40,978 nucleotides of DNA, from positions 1-40,978 of the forward strand of contig JAISJS010000117.1 of NCBI GenBank assembly GCA_031261385.1, in the 5' to 3' direction. The translations under genes were made by a program, and so were the position numbers. How positions within the stretch are numbered: position 1 is the stretch's first letter; every line of letters begins with the position of its first letter. Origin of the DNA: Treponema sp. Lineage in GTDB: Bacteria; Spirochaetota; Spirochaetia; Treponematales; Breznakiellaceae. Positions 31,664-39,328 of the stretch are shown here, in pieces. The notes under the pieces were generated by a model. It searched no databases, had not been told where the DNA came from, and saw nothing but the letters and a program-made list of their open reading frames with translations.

Positions 31664-32202
31664 GATGCCGCGCACTCGCCATCACGTCCGGTTAAAATAT
31701 CCAGGCCGTGCTGCAATTCACCGATGATGAAGGCAAGGTTTTCCCGCACCGCCCTGGGGCTGCCCGGCAGATTGACAATCAGGGTGCTTCCCCGTATTGC
31801 CGCAACCCCTCTGCTCAGCATGGCCCGTTTGGTAATAGCCATGCTTTGCATACGCATTGCTTCGGCAATGCCGGGGGCAAGCCGTTCTGCAACGGCAAGC
31901 GTTGCCTCGGGTGTACGGTCCCGCGGAGAAAAACCTGTGCCCCCGGTGGTAAGGATAAGGTCGGCAAGGCCGCTGTCACATATTCGTTTCATTTCGGCTT
32001 CCAGCAATGCCTGTTCATCGGGCAGAATGAGGTAACTTTCCACCGTGTAACCCGCTGCCGCAGCGATCTCCCGTATCAGCGGACCGCTTGTATCCTCCCG
32101 CTCCCCCCGCGAGCCCTTATCGCTTGCAGTGATGATCCCAACCCGGTATGAAGGGCCTGTTTTTTGCCGCCGCGTATCGTGCGTTAATTCATTATCAGCC
32201 AT
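31660..32202 (-). CDS. mogA: Molybdopterin adenylyltransferase MogA/MoaB family
   Basis: 180 residues; an AAGG site lies 6 nt before the ATG. The N-terminal 18 residues are an extra polar leader, followed by YRVGIITASDKGSRGEREDTSG and LILTTGGTGFSPRDRTPEAT, the molybdopterin-binding motif, then SRGVAAIRGSTLIVNLPGSPRAV. Known role: adenylates molybdopterin so that MoeA can insert molybdate. A MogA/MoaB choice cannot be made from sequence alone; both are this fold. Twelve bases follow the MOSC gene, and it overlaps the desulfurase gene by 4 bp. Confidence 0.92.
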   Translation of the reverse strand: MADNELTHDTRRQKTGPSYRVGIITASDKGSRGEREDTSGPLIREIAAAAGYTVESYLILPDEQALLEAEMKRICDSGLADLILTTGGTGFSPRDRTPEATLAVAERLAPGIAEAMRMQSMAITKRAMLSRGVAAIRGSTLIVNLPGSPRAVRENLAFIIGELQHGLDILTGRDGECAAS

Positions 32203-32214
32203 ACTCTGCCTTCT

Positions 32215-32706
32215 TTAGAAGTTTTCTTTAATTATAATCGTATCACCGGTACGCACAACTCCGCCATGCAGGACTTTGGCAAAAAGGCTCTGCCCGGCAA
32301 GGCGGCAGGCGCGCCCCGCAGAAAACAGCGGACATTCATCGTGACAGAGTTTTGCCTCGCCGGTTATTTCCAGCAATACCTCAGCGCCTGTTGCTATACT
32401 TGCCGCTGCAAACGGCGCTTCCACAACAAGCCGCATTCCCGCCCGGAGCGTTTGCAAAGGAAGACCCTGTATGGTGATGTTTTCCCTAAACTTTGTAAAG
32501 CACAGGCCTTCCTGCCCGGCGTTTTCCGTTTTAAACGTCTCCATCCACTGCCGTCCCTCACCGGAAAACAAACTGATCTGCCTGTCCCCGCCATCCGCGT
32601 GAAAGTCTCCTTCCATACCGGTCCCCTCCCGAAGCAGGGCCTCTGTCAATATTTCGCCTGCCTGTCCTTTGGCGGGGTAACGGGCGATGGCGCTTATTTT
32701 TGGCAA
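32215..32706 (-). CDS. MOSC-domain protein
   Basis: 163 residues; the start overlaps the MoeA-PBP stop by 13 bp, so translation is coupled. MOSC (molybdenum cofactor sulfurase C-terminal) domain: REGTGMEGDFHADGGDRQIS, GLCFTKFRENITIQGLPL, LRAGMRLVVE, and the C-terminal KLCHDECPLFSAGRACRL, FAKVLHGGVVRTGDTI. A conserved cysteine (LCHDEC) is kept. Known: MOSC proteins bind Mo or Fe-S-linked sulfur and act in cofactor trafficking or sulfuration. The neighbours MogA and cysteine desulfurase support this. Confidence 0.88.
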   Translation of the reverse strand: MPKISAIARYPAKGQAGEILTEALLREGTGMEGDFHADGGDRQISLFSGEGRQWMETFKTENAGQEGLCFTKFRENITIQGLPLQTLRAGMRLVVEAPFAAASIATGAEVLLEITGEAKLCHDECPLFSAGRACRLAGQSLFAKVLHGGVVRTGDTIIIKENF

Positions 32707-34634
32707 GACGATATTCCCTGTATCCGCACAATTTCCCCGCAGTGTTCCCGGGTGTAGCCGCCCAGTTCAGTGAGCCGCCGGTGAAAGGCTTCGCTTTTAA
32801 GACAGGCGATAAAAGCCTCTACCTGGGGCAGCTCCAAAAACCGCGGATGAACGGCAAAGTCGTATTCTTCGTTGCCCAGGGCGATAAAGCCCAAACCCAG
32901 CGCGGCGGCGGCAGATGATATACCCATGCCCGCATCGGCATTGCCGCTTTCCACCGCCGCAGCGACCGCCATGTGGGTAGCAGCCTCGTGGTCATAACCG
33001 TTAATTTGTTCCGGGGCAATTCCTTTCTGTTTCAGGCAGAAATCAAGAAAAAACCGGGTCCCCGCACCCCGCTGGCGGTTGATATACCGGCAGGAAACAA
33101 GATCGGCAACGCCCGTAATACCCAAAGGATTTTCTTTGGGGATGATCAGCCCCTGAATCCGTCCCACGCCTTTGATCAGGGCCATTGGAGTTTCTTTAAA
33201 AATTTCGTTGATGTATGACACATTGTATTCGCCTGTTTCCCCGTTGAGCAGATGGGTGGGGGCGATATGACATTCACCGTGCAGCAGCGCCATAAGGCCC
33301 GCCATACTGCCGACATGTGCAGAAGCCAAAAATGTATTTCCGCCTGCCATCATATCGGCAATCACATCGAGAATAAGATCGTGGCTCCCGATGGAAACTA
33401 CGGTGCGCTCAATTTCGCTTAACGAACGGTACAGTTCCACCCTGGCAGCGGCGCCGGCCTCAATGCCCTCGCTGTTTTGATCGATCACGCAGAAGCCGTC
33501 GGCCCGTACCAGTGACATGGCTGCCCCCGCGCCCCGCGCCAGCGGAGAGGCAACAAGTTTCCCATCCACCCGTCCCACCTTGACCCGCACATATTCGCGG
33601 TGTTTCAGCGATGATACGATCCGTTTGGCGATCACCGCTTCCACGGTTGCAGCTTCGCTGTCAATCACACGGCCGGCAAGAATTCCCAACACCGGCGCGG
33701 CGAATTTTTCCCAAGCCAGGTACGCGGACACGGGATAGCCGGGAATACCGATTACCGGTTTATTATTTACCATCGCGAGTATCACCGGCTTGCCGGGCTT
33801 CATCGCAACGCCGTGTACAATTACCTCACCCAGTTCCCGCAGCACATGAACAGTAAAATCCCCGGTACCGGCGCTTGATCCGGCGTTGACAATAACCATA
33901 TCGAATTCTGCGGCGGCCTTTGCAATTTTCTCACGGATCAAATCGTAATCATCGGGAATGGGGGCAAAACGGGTGGGCGCGCCGCCGCCCTGCACCGTCT
34001 GGGCTTCAAACATACGGGTGTTGGATTCGATGATTGGCCCGGGAATTGATGATTCCCGGGAAAAAATATCCGGCTCAACAATTTCGGTACCCGTGGGAAA
34101 AATAGCAACAGCAGGTTTTGTATACACTTCGATCCGTGTTATCCCGCCGGCAAGCAGCACGCCAATGTCGATGGGGCGAATGCGGTGACGGCCGGGGAGT
34201 ATCATCTCTCCGGTAACGATATCTTCACCGATGGGACGGATGTATTGCCAGGCGACGGCGGCCTCGCGGATTTGCACAGTATCGGCGGCAAGCTCAACAA
34301 TGTCCTCCGCCATTATCACTGCATCGTAGGGCGGATAAATCGGGTCTCCGGTGTCCGTTACCACGAAGTCCCTGCCGTGGACCAGCGTAACAGGATTATT
34401 TTCCCGCGCGCCCGCCGTTGCTGCGGCAATAACCGCAATGCCGTCCATAGCCGCCGCATTATACAGCGGCGAACAGCAGCGGGCGTATACCGCCTGCCGT
34501 GTTACCCGGTCCAGGCTTTCCGTTACGGGAATTTCTTCAAACCCGGGAACAAGATGATCGCCTAACGCGGCTAAATATTTTGCAAGGGCTTCTTCCACGG
34601 GAATATTGGTCAGGTATAAATTACGCTTTGCCAT
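32694..34634 (-). CDS. MoeA-type molybdenumtransferase fused to a periplasmic-binding-protein-like domain
   Basis: 646 residues from the ATG at 34634, with GAGG 6 nt upstream. The N-terminal about 400 residues are MoeA: VPGFEEIPVTESLDRVTRQ, YNAAAMDGIAV, GGITRIEVYTKPAVAIFPTG, NAGSSAGTGDFTVHVLRELG, HGVAMKPGKPVILAM, GIPGYPVSAYLAWE. A PBP-like domain (PF12727 type) covers about 420-635 (IGSHDLILDVIADMMA, RQRGAGTRFFLDFCLKQKG, AVESGNADAGMGISSAA), as in ModA/LysR sensors. It has no signal peptide, so it would act in the cytoplasm, presumably binding molybdate or tungstate for insertion. Second MoeA copy of the operon. Confidence 0.93.
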   Translation of the reverse strand: MAKRNLYLTNIPVEEALAKYLAALGDHLVPGFEEIPVTESLDRVTRQAVYARCCSPLYNAAAMDGIAVIAAATAGARENNPVTLVHGRDFVVTDTGDPIYPPYDAVIMAEDIVELAADTVQIREAAVAWQYIRPIGEDIVTGEMILPGRHRIRPIDIGVLLAGGITRIEVYTKPAVAIFPTGTEIVEPDIFSRESSIPGPIIESNTRMFEAQTVQGGGAPTRFAPIPDDYDLIREKIAKAAAEFDMVIVNAGSSAGTGDFTVHVLRELGEVIVHGVAMKPGKPVILAMVNNKPVIGIPGYPVSAYLAWEKFAAPVLGILAGRVIDSEAATVEAVIAKRIVSSLKHREYVRVKVGRVDGKLVASPLARGAGAAMSLVRADGFCVIDQNSEGIEAGAAARVELYRSLSEIERTVVSIGSHDLILDVIADMMAGGNTFLASAHVGSMAGLMALLHGECHIAPTHLLNGETGEYNVSYINEIFKETPMALIKGVGRIQGLIIPKENPLGITGVADLVSCRYINRQRGAGTRFFLDFCLKQKGIAPEQINGYDHEAATHMAVAAAVESGNADAGMGISSAAAALGLGFIALGNEEYDFAVHPRFLELPQVEAFIACLKSEAFHRRLTELGGYTREHCGEIVRIQGISSCQK

Positions 34635-34679
34635 CAATAACCTCAAGAGAAGAAAAACCGCAGAGGGAAAAATAATTTT

Positions 34680-35918
34680 TCACATTAAATATACCCATAC
34701 ATCTTCATCCTTTTTCAGCCCTTCTTTGTTCTTGTCGATGATGATGTATCCTCCTGCGCGGGTAAGGGTACTGATCATCCCCGATTTGCCAAAAACAGGT
34801 TCTGCAATATAAGCAAATGGAGCGTTATCGTCACTGCGGAGCAGCGCCGGCTGGTATAAAGTTTTTCCCGGAGCGCCGGGAATGTTGCACGGAACTTTTG
34901 CCGGAATGGGAACCGGTTCGCTTTGATGGGTGAGTTTCCGGGCAAGCCAGGAAAAAAGAATTTCAAAAACCATCATCGCCGACACGGGATGACCCGGCAG
35001 TCCCGCGAGTATGGTCTGCGTTACTTCATCAAACCCGAGTATCGTGGGTTTTCCCGGTTTGACGGCAAGGCCATGGGTAAAAATACCGGGCTTTGCAATA
35101 CGGGAAAAAATCCGTGCCGTGGCATCCTTTTCGCCCTGGGAACTTCCCCCCGATACGGCGACCACATCCGACGAGGCAAGGCTTTCACGCACTGCCCTTT
35201 CCAAAAGCGCCTCATCATCCCCGATGCGTTTTTGGCTCATCACCTGATAACCGTTCCGGGCCGCAAGAGCACACAATGCCCAGCTGTTAATGTCCCGGAC
35301 CTCACCGGTTTCAGGCGCGGCAGAAGGCGGAATCAACTCATCCCCGGTGGAAACAAGGGTGATACGCAGGGGCGCATATACCGGAATTGTGGTTATGCCT
35401 GCCGCAGCAAGAGCGCCGATCTCCTGGAAACGTATACACGCGCCCCGGTGCAGAAATATTTCTCCGTTGCGGAGGTCCTCACCGGCTTCGGCAATGTTGC
35501 TGCCCACAGCGGCGCTTTGGTAAACCGCTGTGGAATTGTCCCCGGCCTTTTCGGTATACTCAACCATAACCACTGCGTCCGCCCCGTCCGGAATCATGCC
35601 GCCGGTGGGCACAAGGGCACATTCTCCGCGATGCAGGGAAAAGCCCGCCGCTTTTCCCATTTCAACCGATCCCGCACATTTTAGAAAAACCGGAATCGCC
35701 TCACCGGCTCCTGCGGTATCCGCCGAAACTACTGCATACCCGTCCACAGTGGAGCGGCGGAAATTCGGAATATCGCCATCAGCGGAAATATCCTCCGCCA
35801 AAATCCTTCCCAAAGCATCCGGTGAATTTATCCGGTCTGTTACGGGCGCCCGGTCTTTCATACAGTTCAGCAATTTGATCCGGGCTTCTTCAATGCTGTC
35901 AACGGTTAAAAGTTTCAC
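34680..35918 (-). CDS. moeA: Molybdopterin molybdenumtransferase MoeA
   Basis: 412 residues starting at GTG (35916-35918); GGAG lies 9 nt upstream. The usual MoeA order is complete: RILAEDISADGDIPNFRRST, TVDGYAVVS, VPTGGMIPDGADAVVMVE, LVSTGDELI, SGGSSQGEKDATARIF, LAVKPGKPTILGF, GLPGHPVSAMMVFE, and a final beta domain. Known role: releases AMP from adenylated molybdopterin and inserts molybdenum. The two MoeA proteins may differ in metal or partner (inference). A 45-bp gap to the next gene contains an AACCGCAGAGGG sequence like the dispersed repeats. The stop codon of the hybrid kinase is 36 bp upstream. Confidence 0.94.
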   Translation of the reverse strand: MKLLTVDSIEEARIKLLNCMKDRAPVTDRINSPDALGRILAEDISADGDIPNFRRSTVDGYAVVSADTAGAGEAIPVFLKCAGSVEMGKAAGFSLHRGECALVPTGGMIPDGADAVVMVEYTEKAGDNSTAVYQSAAVGSNIAEAGEDLRNGEIFLHRGACIRFQEIGALAAAGITTIPVYAPLRITLVSTGDELIPPSAAPETGEVRDINSWALCALAARNGYQVMSQKRIGDDEALLERAVRESLASSDVVAVSGGSSQGEKDATARIFSRIAKPGIFTHGLAVKPGKPTILGFDEVTQTILAGLPGHPVSAMMVFEILFSWLARKLTHQSEPVPIPAKVPCNIPGAPGKTLYQPALLRSDDNAPFAYIAEPVFGKSGMISTLTRAGGYIIIDKNKEGLKKDEDVWVYLM

Positions 35919-35954
35919 CTGTGCCCGCTCCGCTCTTTGGTATGCGTCCCGGAT

Positions 35955-38189
35955 TTAATGGTATCCACGCTCCGCCATATTTGTCAAATCGGCAAGCAGT
36001 TTATTCATAACATTGACAAGTTCCCAATTATGAGCCATTACCCAATCAAGGTCGCCGCGCTTTGCCGCCTGTTCCAGCTCTTCAGCCTTTTTACCCGCTG
36101 TGTTTGCCGCCACGCCGTAGCTTGAGCCCTTGATGCCATGTACGGTAATGATGTAATCATTAAGGCTTTTTTCCAGTTCACTTTGATCTTCGGTAAAGGC
36201 CTGCACTTTATTCATATAGGGGGGCATACCGAGAACAAAGGCTTTTAAAATCCGCAGATATGTTTTTTCATTATTTAAAAACCGGCCCAGCCCCTCAGTA
36301 AAATCCATACCGTCGACAGGATGGGTAAAAGAAAAACTCACGGAATCTTCCTGAATATTTTTTACACCGGCGGGGACTGCAGAAGGCAGGATAGCCGCCT
36401 CCTTGTCTTTGTTTCGTACCCAGGTATGCAAAAGCTTGTCCAATTTGATTGAATCGATGGGTTTTGATAAAAACGCCTGGAAACCGTTTTTAAGGAACAG
36501 CTCATCGGTGCCGACAATTGCATTGGCCGTGAGGGCGATGATCGGTATCGCTTTCGCATAACCGGTTCCAATCTCATTGCGGATTATTCTGACTGCTTCT
36601 ATTCCGTTCATATCGGGCATCATGTGATCCATAAAGATTGCATCATAATGAGTTTTGTTATCCTGAATCAGCTGCACTGCCTCATGACCGGATGTAACGC
36701 AGTCTATATCCATGCCGTAGGGAAGCATCATCCCCTTGGCGACATCAAGATTTGTCGATACATCGTCCACCACCAAAACCCGGGCATACGGAAGCTGAAG
36801 ACGGGAAGAACGCCGCCTGTCCCGCTTTATCGTATTGTAGCGGAATTTTTCAAGGTTCCGGGCATTTTCTTCCCCAACAGGCGCTGGGTTACCAATTTTT
36901 TGCGGAATCCTTACGGTAAAAGCGCTGCCCTTTCCATATTCACTTTGTACGGAAATTACTCCGCCCATCATCTCTGTGAGGTTTTTGCAGATTGAAAGCC
37001 CAAGGCCGGTTCCTTCGATATGACGGTTGCTCCGGGTATCAACCTGATTATACACTCCAAAAAGTTTTCCCGCATCTTCCTGCCGGATACCGATCCCCGT
37101 ATCGGTGACGGCGCATACCAAAGTCAAACTGTTCTCCGATTTTTCTCCCGTGATGACAAGATCGACGCTTCCCTCTTTTGTATATTTAAAGGCATTGCTC
37201 AAAAGATTGTTCAGGATCTGGCGTATCCGCAGTTCATCGCCAAAAAGAATTGTCGGAATTTCCGGATCAACCTTTAAGTGAAAATTGATGGGCTTGCTGC
37301 CAATCCGCACAATATTAAGGCTTACCGTATCATTGATAAGACTGGCAACATTATATTCCACCGGGATCAAATCAAACTTTCCCGATTCAATTTTTGAAAG
37401 GTCCAGCAGATCGTTGATGATGCTCAGAAGCACCTTTCCCGAATCCTGAATTTTTTCCAGATTAACCGTTGTATCGTTTTTATGTTCCTTGCGGAGTTCC
37501 AGTTCCCCCAGGCCTATAACGGCGTTAAGCGGGGTGCGGAGTTCATGCGAAACATTGGCAAGAAAATCCGATTTTGCCTTAACCGCGTCCTCCGCTTTCT
37601 TTTTTTCAGCTTTATAAATTGAAATTTGATACTTAATGATGAACCCGATTAAAAGGCCTGCGATATAAATGGTCTGCACATGATTGATCTCGCGGTGCAG
37701 TTCAAAACTGAACGGGATAACAAACCGGGGAAAACGGTGCTGCACATAATAACAGGCGGCAGTCAGCGCCATGTTGATAATCACCATGATCACGCATTCC
37801 CTGCCATCCATTACCAAAAAGATAAGCACCATACACATAACAAAATATCCGGGCATACCGCTCTCAATCCCGGCGCTTGCAAAAAACATCAGCGGCATGA
37901 GTATGTCGCATATCACAATCACGGCAATCCACGCGGTTATTTTATATGCATTAAATTTATCGCTGTATAATTTATTGCTGATGATGACCAGGAAAAGGGC
38001 CGCTACCGCCATACCCAGCGTGAACAGCACCGAAAAAATACCGGCCCCTTCAATAAGATTAACGATCGTAGTAACAAGGGCGCCGCATATCCCAAACAAA
38101 AAGACCAGATTGAGAATGCGCCCCTCCACAGGCACGGCTTCCGAGAAAAGGTATTTATACAGCAGGGGCTTTATTTTCATGTGCCTCAT
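35955..38189 (-). CDS. Hybrid sensor histidine kinase with receiver and HPt domains
   Basis: 744 residues from the ATG at 38189; an ATG at 38180 is also possible. Six or so membrane helices fill the first 190 residues with little extracellular sequence, so it may sense within the membrane. HisKA has the phospho-acceptor in NVSHELRTPLNAVIG (about His 213). HATPase has NNLLSNAFKYT, VTDTGIGI and EGTGLGLSICKNL. A receiver has VLVVDDVSTN and FMDHMMPDMNG (about 515-525), with a conserved Lys in FLSKPID. An HPt domain has VHGIKGSSYGVAA (about His 681). All phosphorelay residues are present. Downstream response regulator and signal are unknown. It precedes moeA by 36 bp on the same strand. Confidence 0.93.
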   Translation of the reverse strand: MRHMKIKPLLYKYLFSEAVPVEGRILNLVFLFGICGALVTTIVNLIEGAGIFSVLFTLGMAVAALFLVIISNKLYSDKFNAYKITAWIAVIVICDILMPLMFFASAGIESGMPGYFVMCMVLIFLVMDGRECVIMVIINMALTAACYYVQHRFPRFVIPFSFELHREINHVQTIYIAGLLIGFIIKYQISIYKAEKKKAEDAVKAKSDFLANVSHELRTPLNAVIGLGELELRKEHKNDTTVNLEKIQDSGKVLLSIINDLLDLSKIESGKFDLIPVEYNVASLINDTVSLNIVRIGSKPINFHLKVDPEIPTILFGDELRIRQILNNLLSNAFKYTKEGSVDLVITGEKSENSLTLVCAVTDTGIGIRQEDAGKLFGVYNQVDTRSNRHIEGTGLGLSICKNLTEMMGGVISVQSEYGKGSAFTVRIPQKIGNPAPVGEENARNLEKFRYNTIKRDRRRSSRLQLPYARVLVVDDVSTNLDVAKGMMLPYGMDIDCVTSGHEAVQLIQDNKTHYDAIFMDHMMPDMNGIEAVRIIRNEIGTGYAKAIPIIALTANAIVGTDELFLKNGFQAFLSKPIDSIKLDKLLHTWVRNKDKEAAILPSAVPAGVKNIQEDSVSFSFTHPVDGMDFTEGLGRFLNNEKTYLRILKAFVLGMPPYMNKVQAFTEDQSELEKSLNDYIITVHGIKGSSYGVAANTAGKKAEELEQAAKRGDLDWVMAHNWELVNVMNKLLADLTNMAERGYH

Positions 38190-38218
38190 TTTACATAAAA
38201 GCTGAATATTCTTTAAAA

Positions 38219-38247
38219 ATTATAGCGCAATAATGACAAATTGTCAA
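38219..38247 (-). promoter_or_regulatory. Consensus promoter of the hybrid kinase (and possibly Mo-cofactor operon)
   Basis: On the minus strand: TTGACA (38242-38247), 17-nt spacer, TATAAT (38219-38224). Both hexamers are perfect. A 13-bp perfect dyad TGACAAATTGTCA (38234-38246) overlaps the -35 and could be an operator. Confidence 0.8.
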
Positions 38248-38288
38248 AGTGTGTAATGAAATTCCATTAATAATACAATACTGATATA

Positions 38289-39161
38289 TCATCCTGATAA
38301 CCCGGCGGCAAAAGCCTGCATGGCGATTCCAAAGGCCACCGATGCGTTAAGGCTGCCTTTTGCCCCGAATGTGGGGATGGATACCCTACCCAAAGATGCA
38401 TCCGAGCGGGCAAGCGCCTGCGGGCTTACCCCGAGCTCCTCCGATCCTACAATCATGATCCCCCGGCGGGGAAACGGAAATTCGGCCAGGGGGACGCCGC
38501 CTGTTTCCAGGGCAAAAAAAGGCCCCATAAAAGGACCTGAATTTGGTACCTTTAAAAGTTCATTACGGTCAGAATTTAGTACGTTATTTGATACTATAAA
38601 AGGGTCCTCTGACAAGCGTTCCCAATCCAGTACCTCAACACAGCCCATGGCGGTCCGCTCTGCCCGTGGATGATGCGGATCCGCGCAGAGCGGAGAGAGC
38701 CATAGTTTTTCCACGCCGAAAGACTCAGCCGTGCGGAACATCGCTCCTACGTTAAACGGCGAGCGTATATCCTCAAGGTACACCTGCATCCCCGCAAAAA
38801 ACCGTCTCCGCCCGCTTTCCAGTTTGCCGTCTCCGTCAACAAAATCCCAATCCGCAGGATAACGGCCCGTTTCTGCAAGCAGTAGGTGTTTTATCGAATT
38901 GAGGGCGCGCAGTACCGGCGCAGCCTCCGGTTTTTCGGCGTGAAGTATTTCAAGCGCAGCACGCAGGGCCTGCGTAACCACAGCGGAAAAAGCAGTATCC
39001 TGAAGCAGGATTTTCAGCGTATCTGCAAAATAGATTAATTCGGTACTTGAAAGCGGTTGTCCGTCGCGTAAAAGGCGAAGCTCAGCCTCGGCAAAGGTTT
39101 TTCCAATCTTGCGGAGCCGTTGGGAGCGGGGCAATTTTTCAAGTTTATGCAGGGGAATCAT
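38289..39161 (-). CDS. TrmH-family (SpoU) RNA 2'-O-methyltransferase
   Basis: 290 residues. The N-terminal about 115 residues are an accessory helical domain. The SPOUT domain contains YLEDIRSPFNVGAMFRTAESFG (motif 1, catalytic Arg and Asn), GIMIVGSEELGVSPQAL (motif 2) and VSIPTFGAKGSLNASVAFGI (motif 3). Between motifs 1 and 2 lies a loop with NNVLNSDRNELLKVPNSG that is longer than in TrmL or RlmB. Known role: methylates a 2'-OH in rRNA or tRNA; the target is not readable. The -10 box just upstream of the ATG suggests a leaderless mRNA. It stands alone, between a kinase operon and a receptor gene. Confidence 0.88.
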   Translation of the reverse strand: MIPLHKLEKLPRSQRLRKIGKTFAEAELRLLRDGQPLSSTELIYFADTLKILLQDTAFSAVVTQALRAALEILHAEKPEAAPVLRALNSIKHLLLAETGRYPADWDFVDGDGKLESGRRRFFAGMQVYLEDIRSPFNVGAMFRTAESFGVEKLWLSPLCADPHHPRAERTAMGCVEVLDWERLSEDPFIVSNNVLNSDRNELLKVPNSGPFMGPFFALETGGVPLAEFPFPRRGIMIVGSEELGVSPQALARSDASLGRVSIPTFGAKGSLNASVAFGIAMQAFAAGLSG

Positions 39162-39167
39162 GTATCT

Positions 39168-39173
39168 ATAATA
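39168..39173 (-). promoter_or_regulatory. -10 box of the TrmH-family gene, leaderless
   Basis: Minus-strand TATTAT ends 6 nt before the ATG (39161). No clear -35 and no ribosome site. Confidence 0.45.
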
Positions 39174-39328
39174 CTCAAATATACTAAAAAATCACCGTAC
39201 CGGCAAGAAAATTACATTTGAAGCAAAAAATCAACGTTTTGAAATGATTTTACTTGACCGAATAAGTAAGGTTTAAGTAATTTATATTTGTAACTTAAAA
39301 TCACAACAAAAAAAGGAGAATAATACAA

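Noticed and set aside
34636..34679. Repeat fragment between the two MoeA genes
   Set aside because: AACCGCAGAGGG resembles the repeats, but it is too short to tell from chance.
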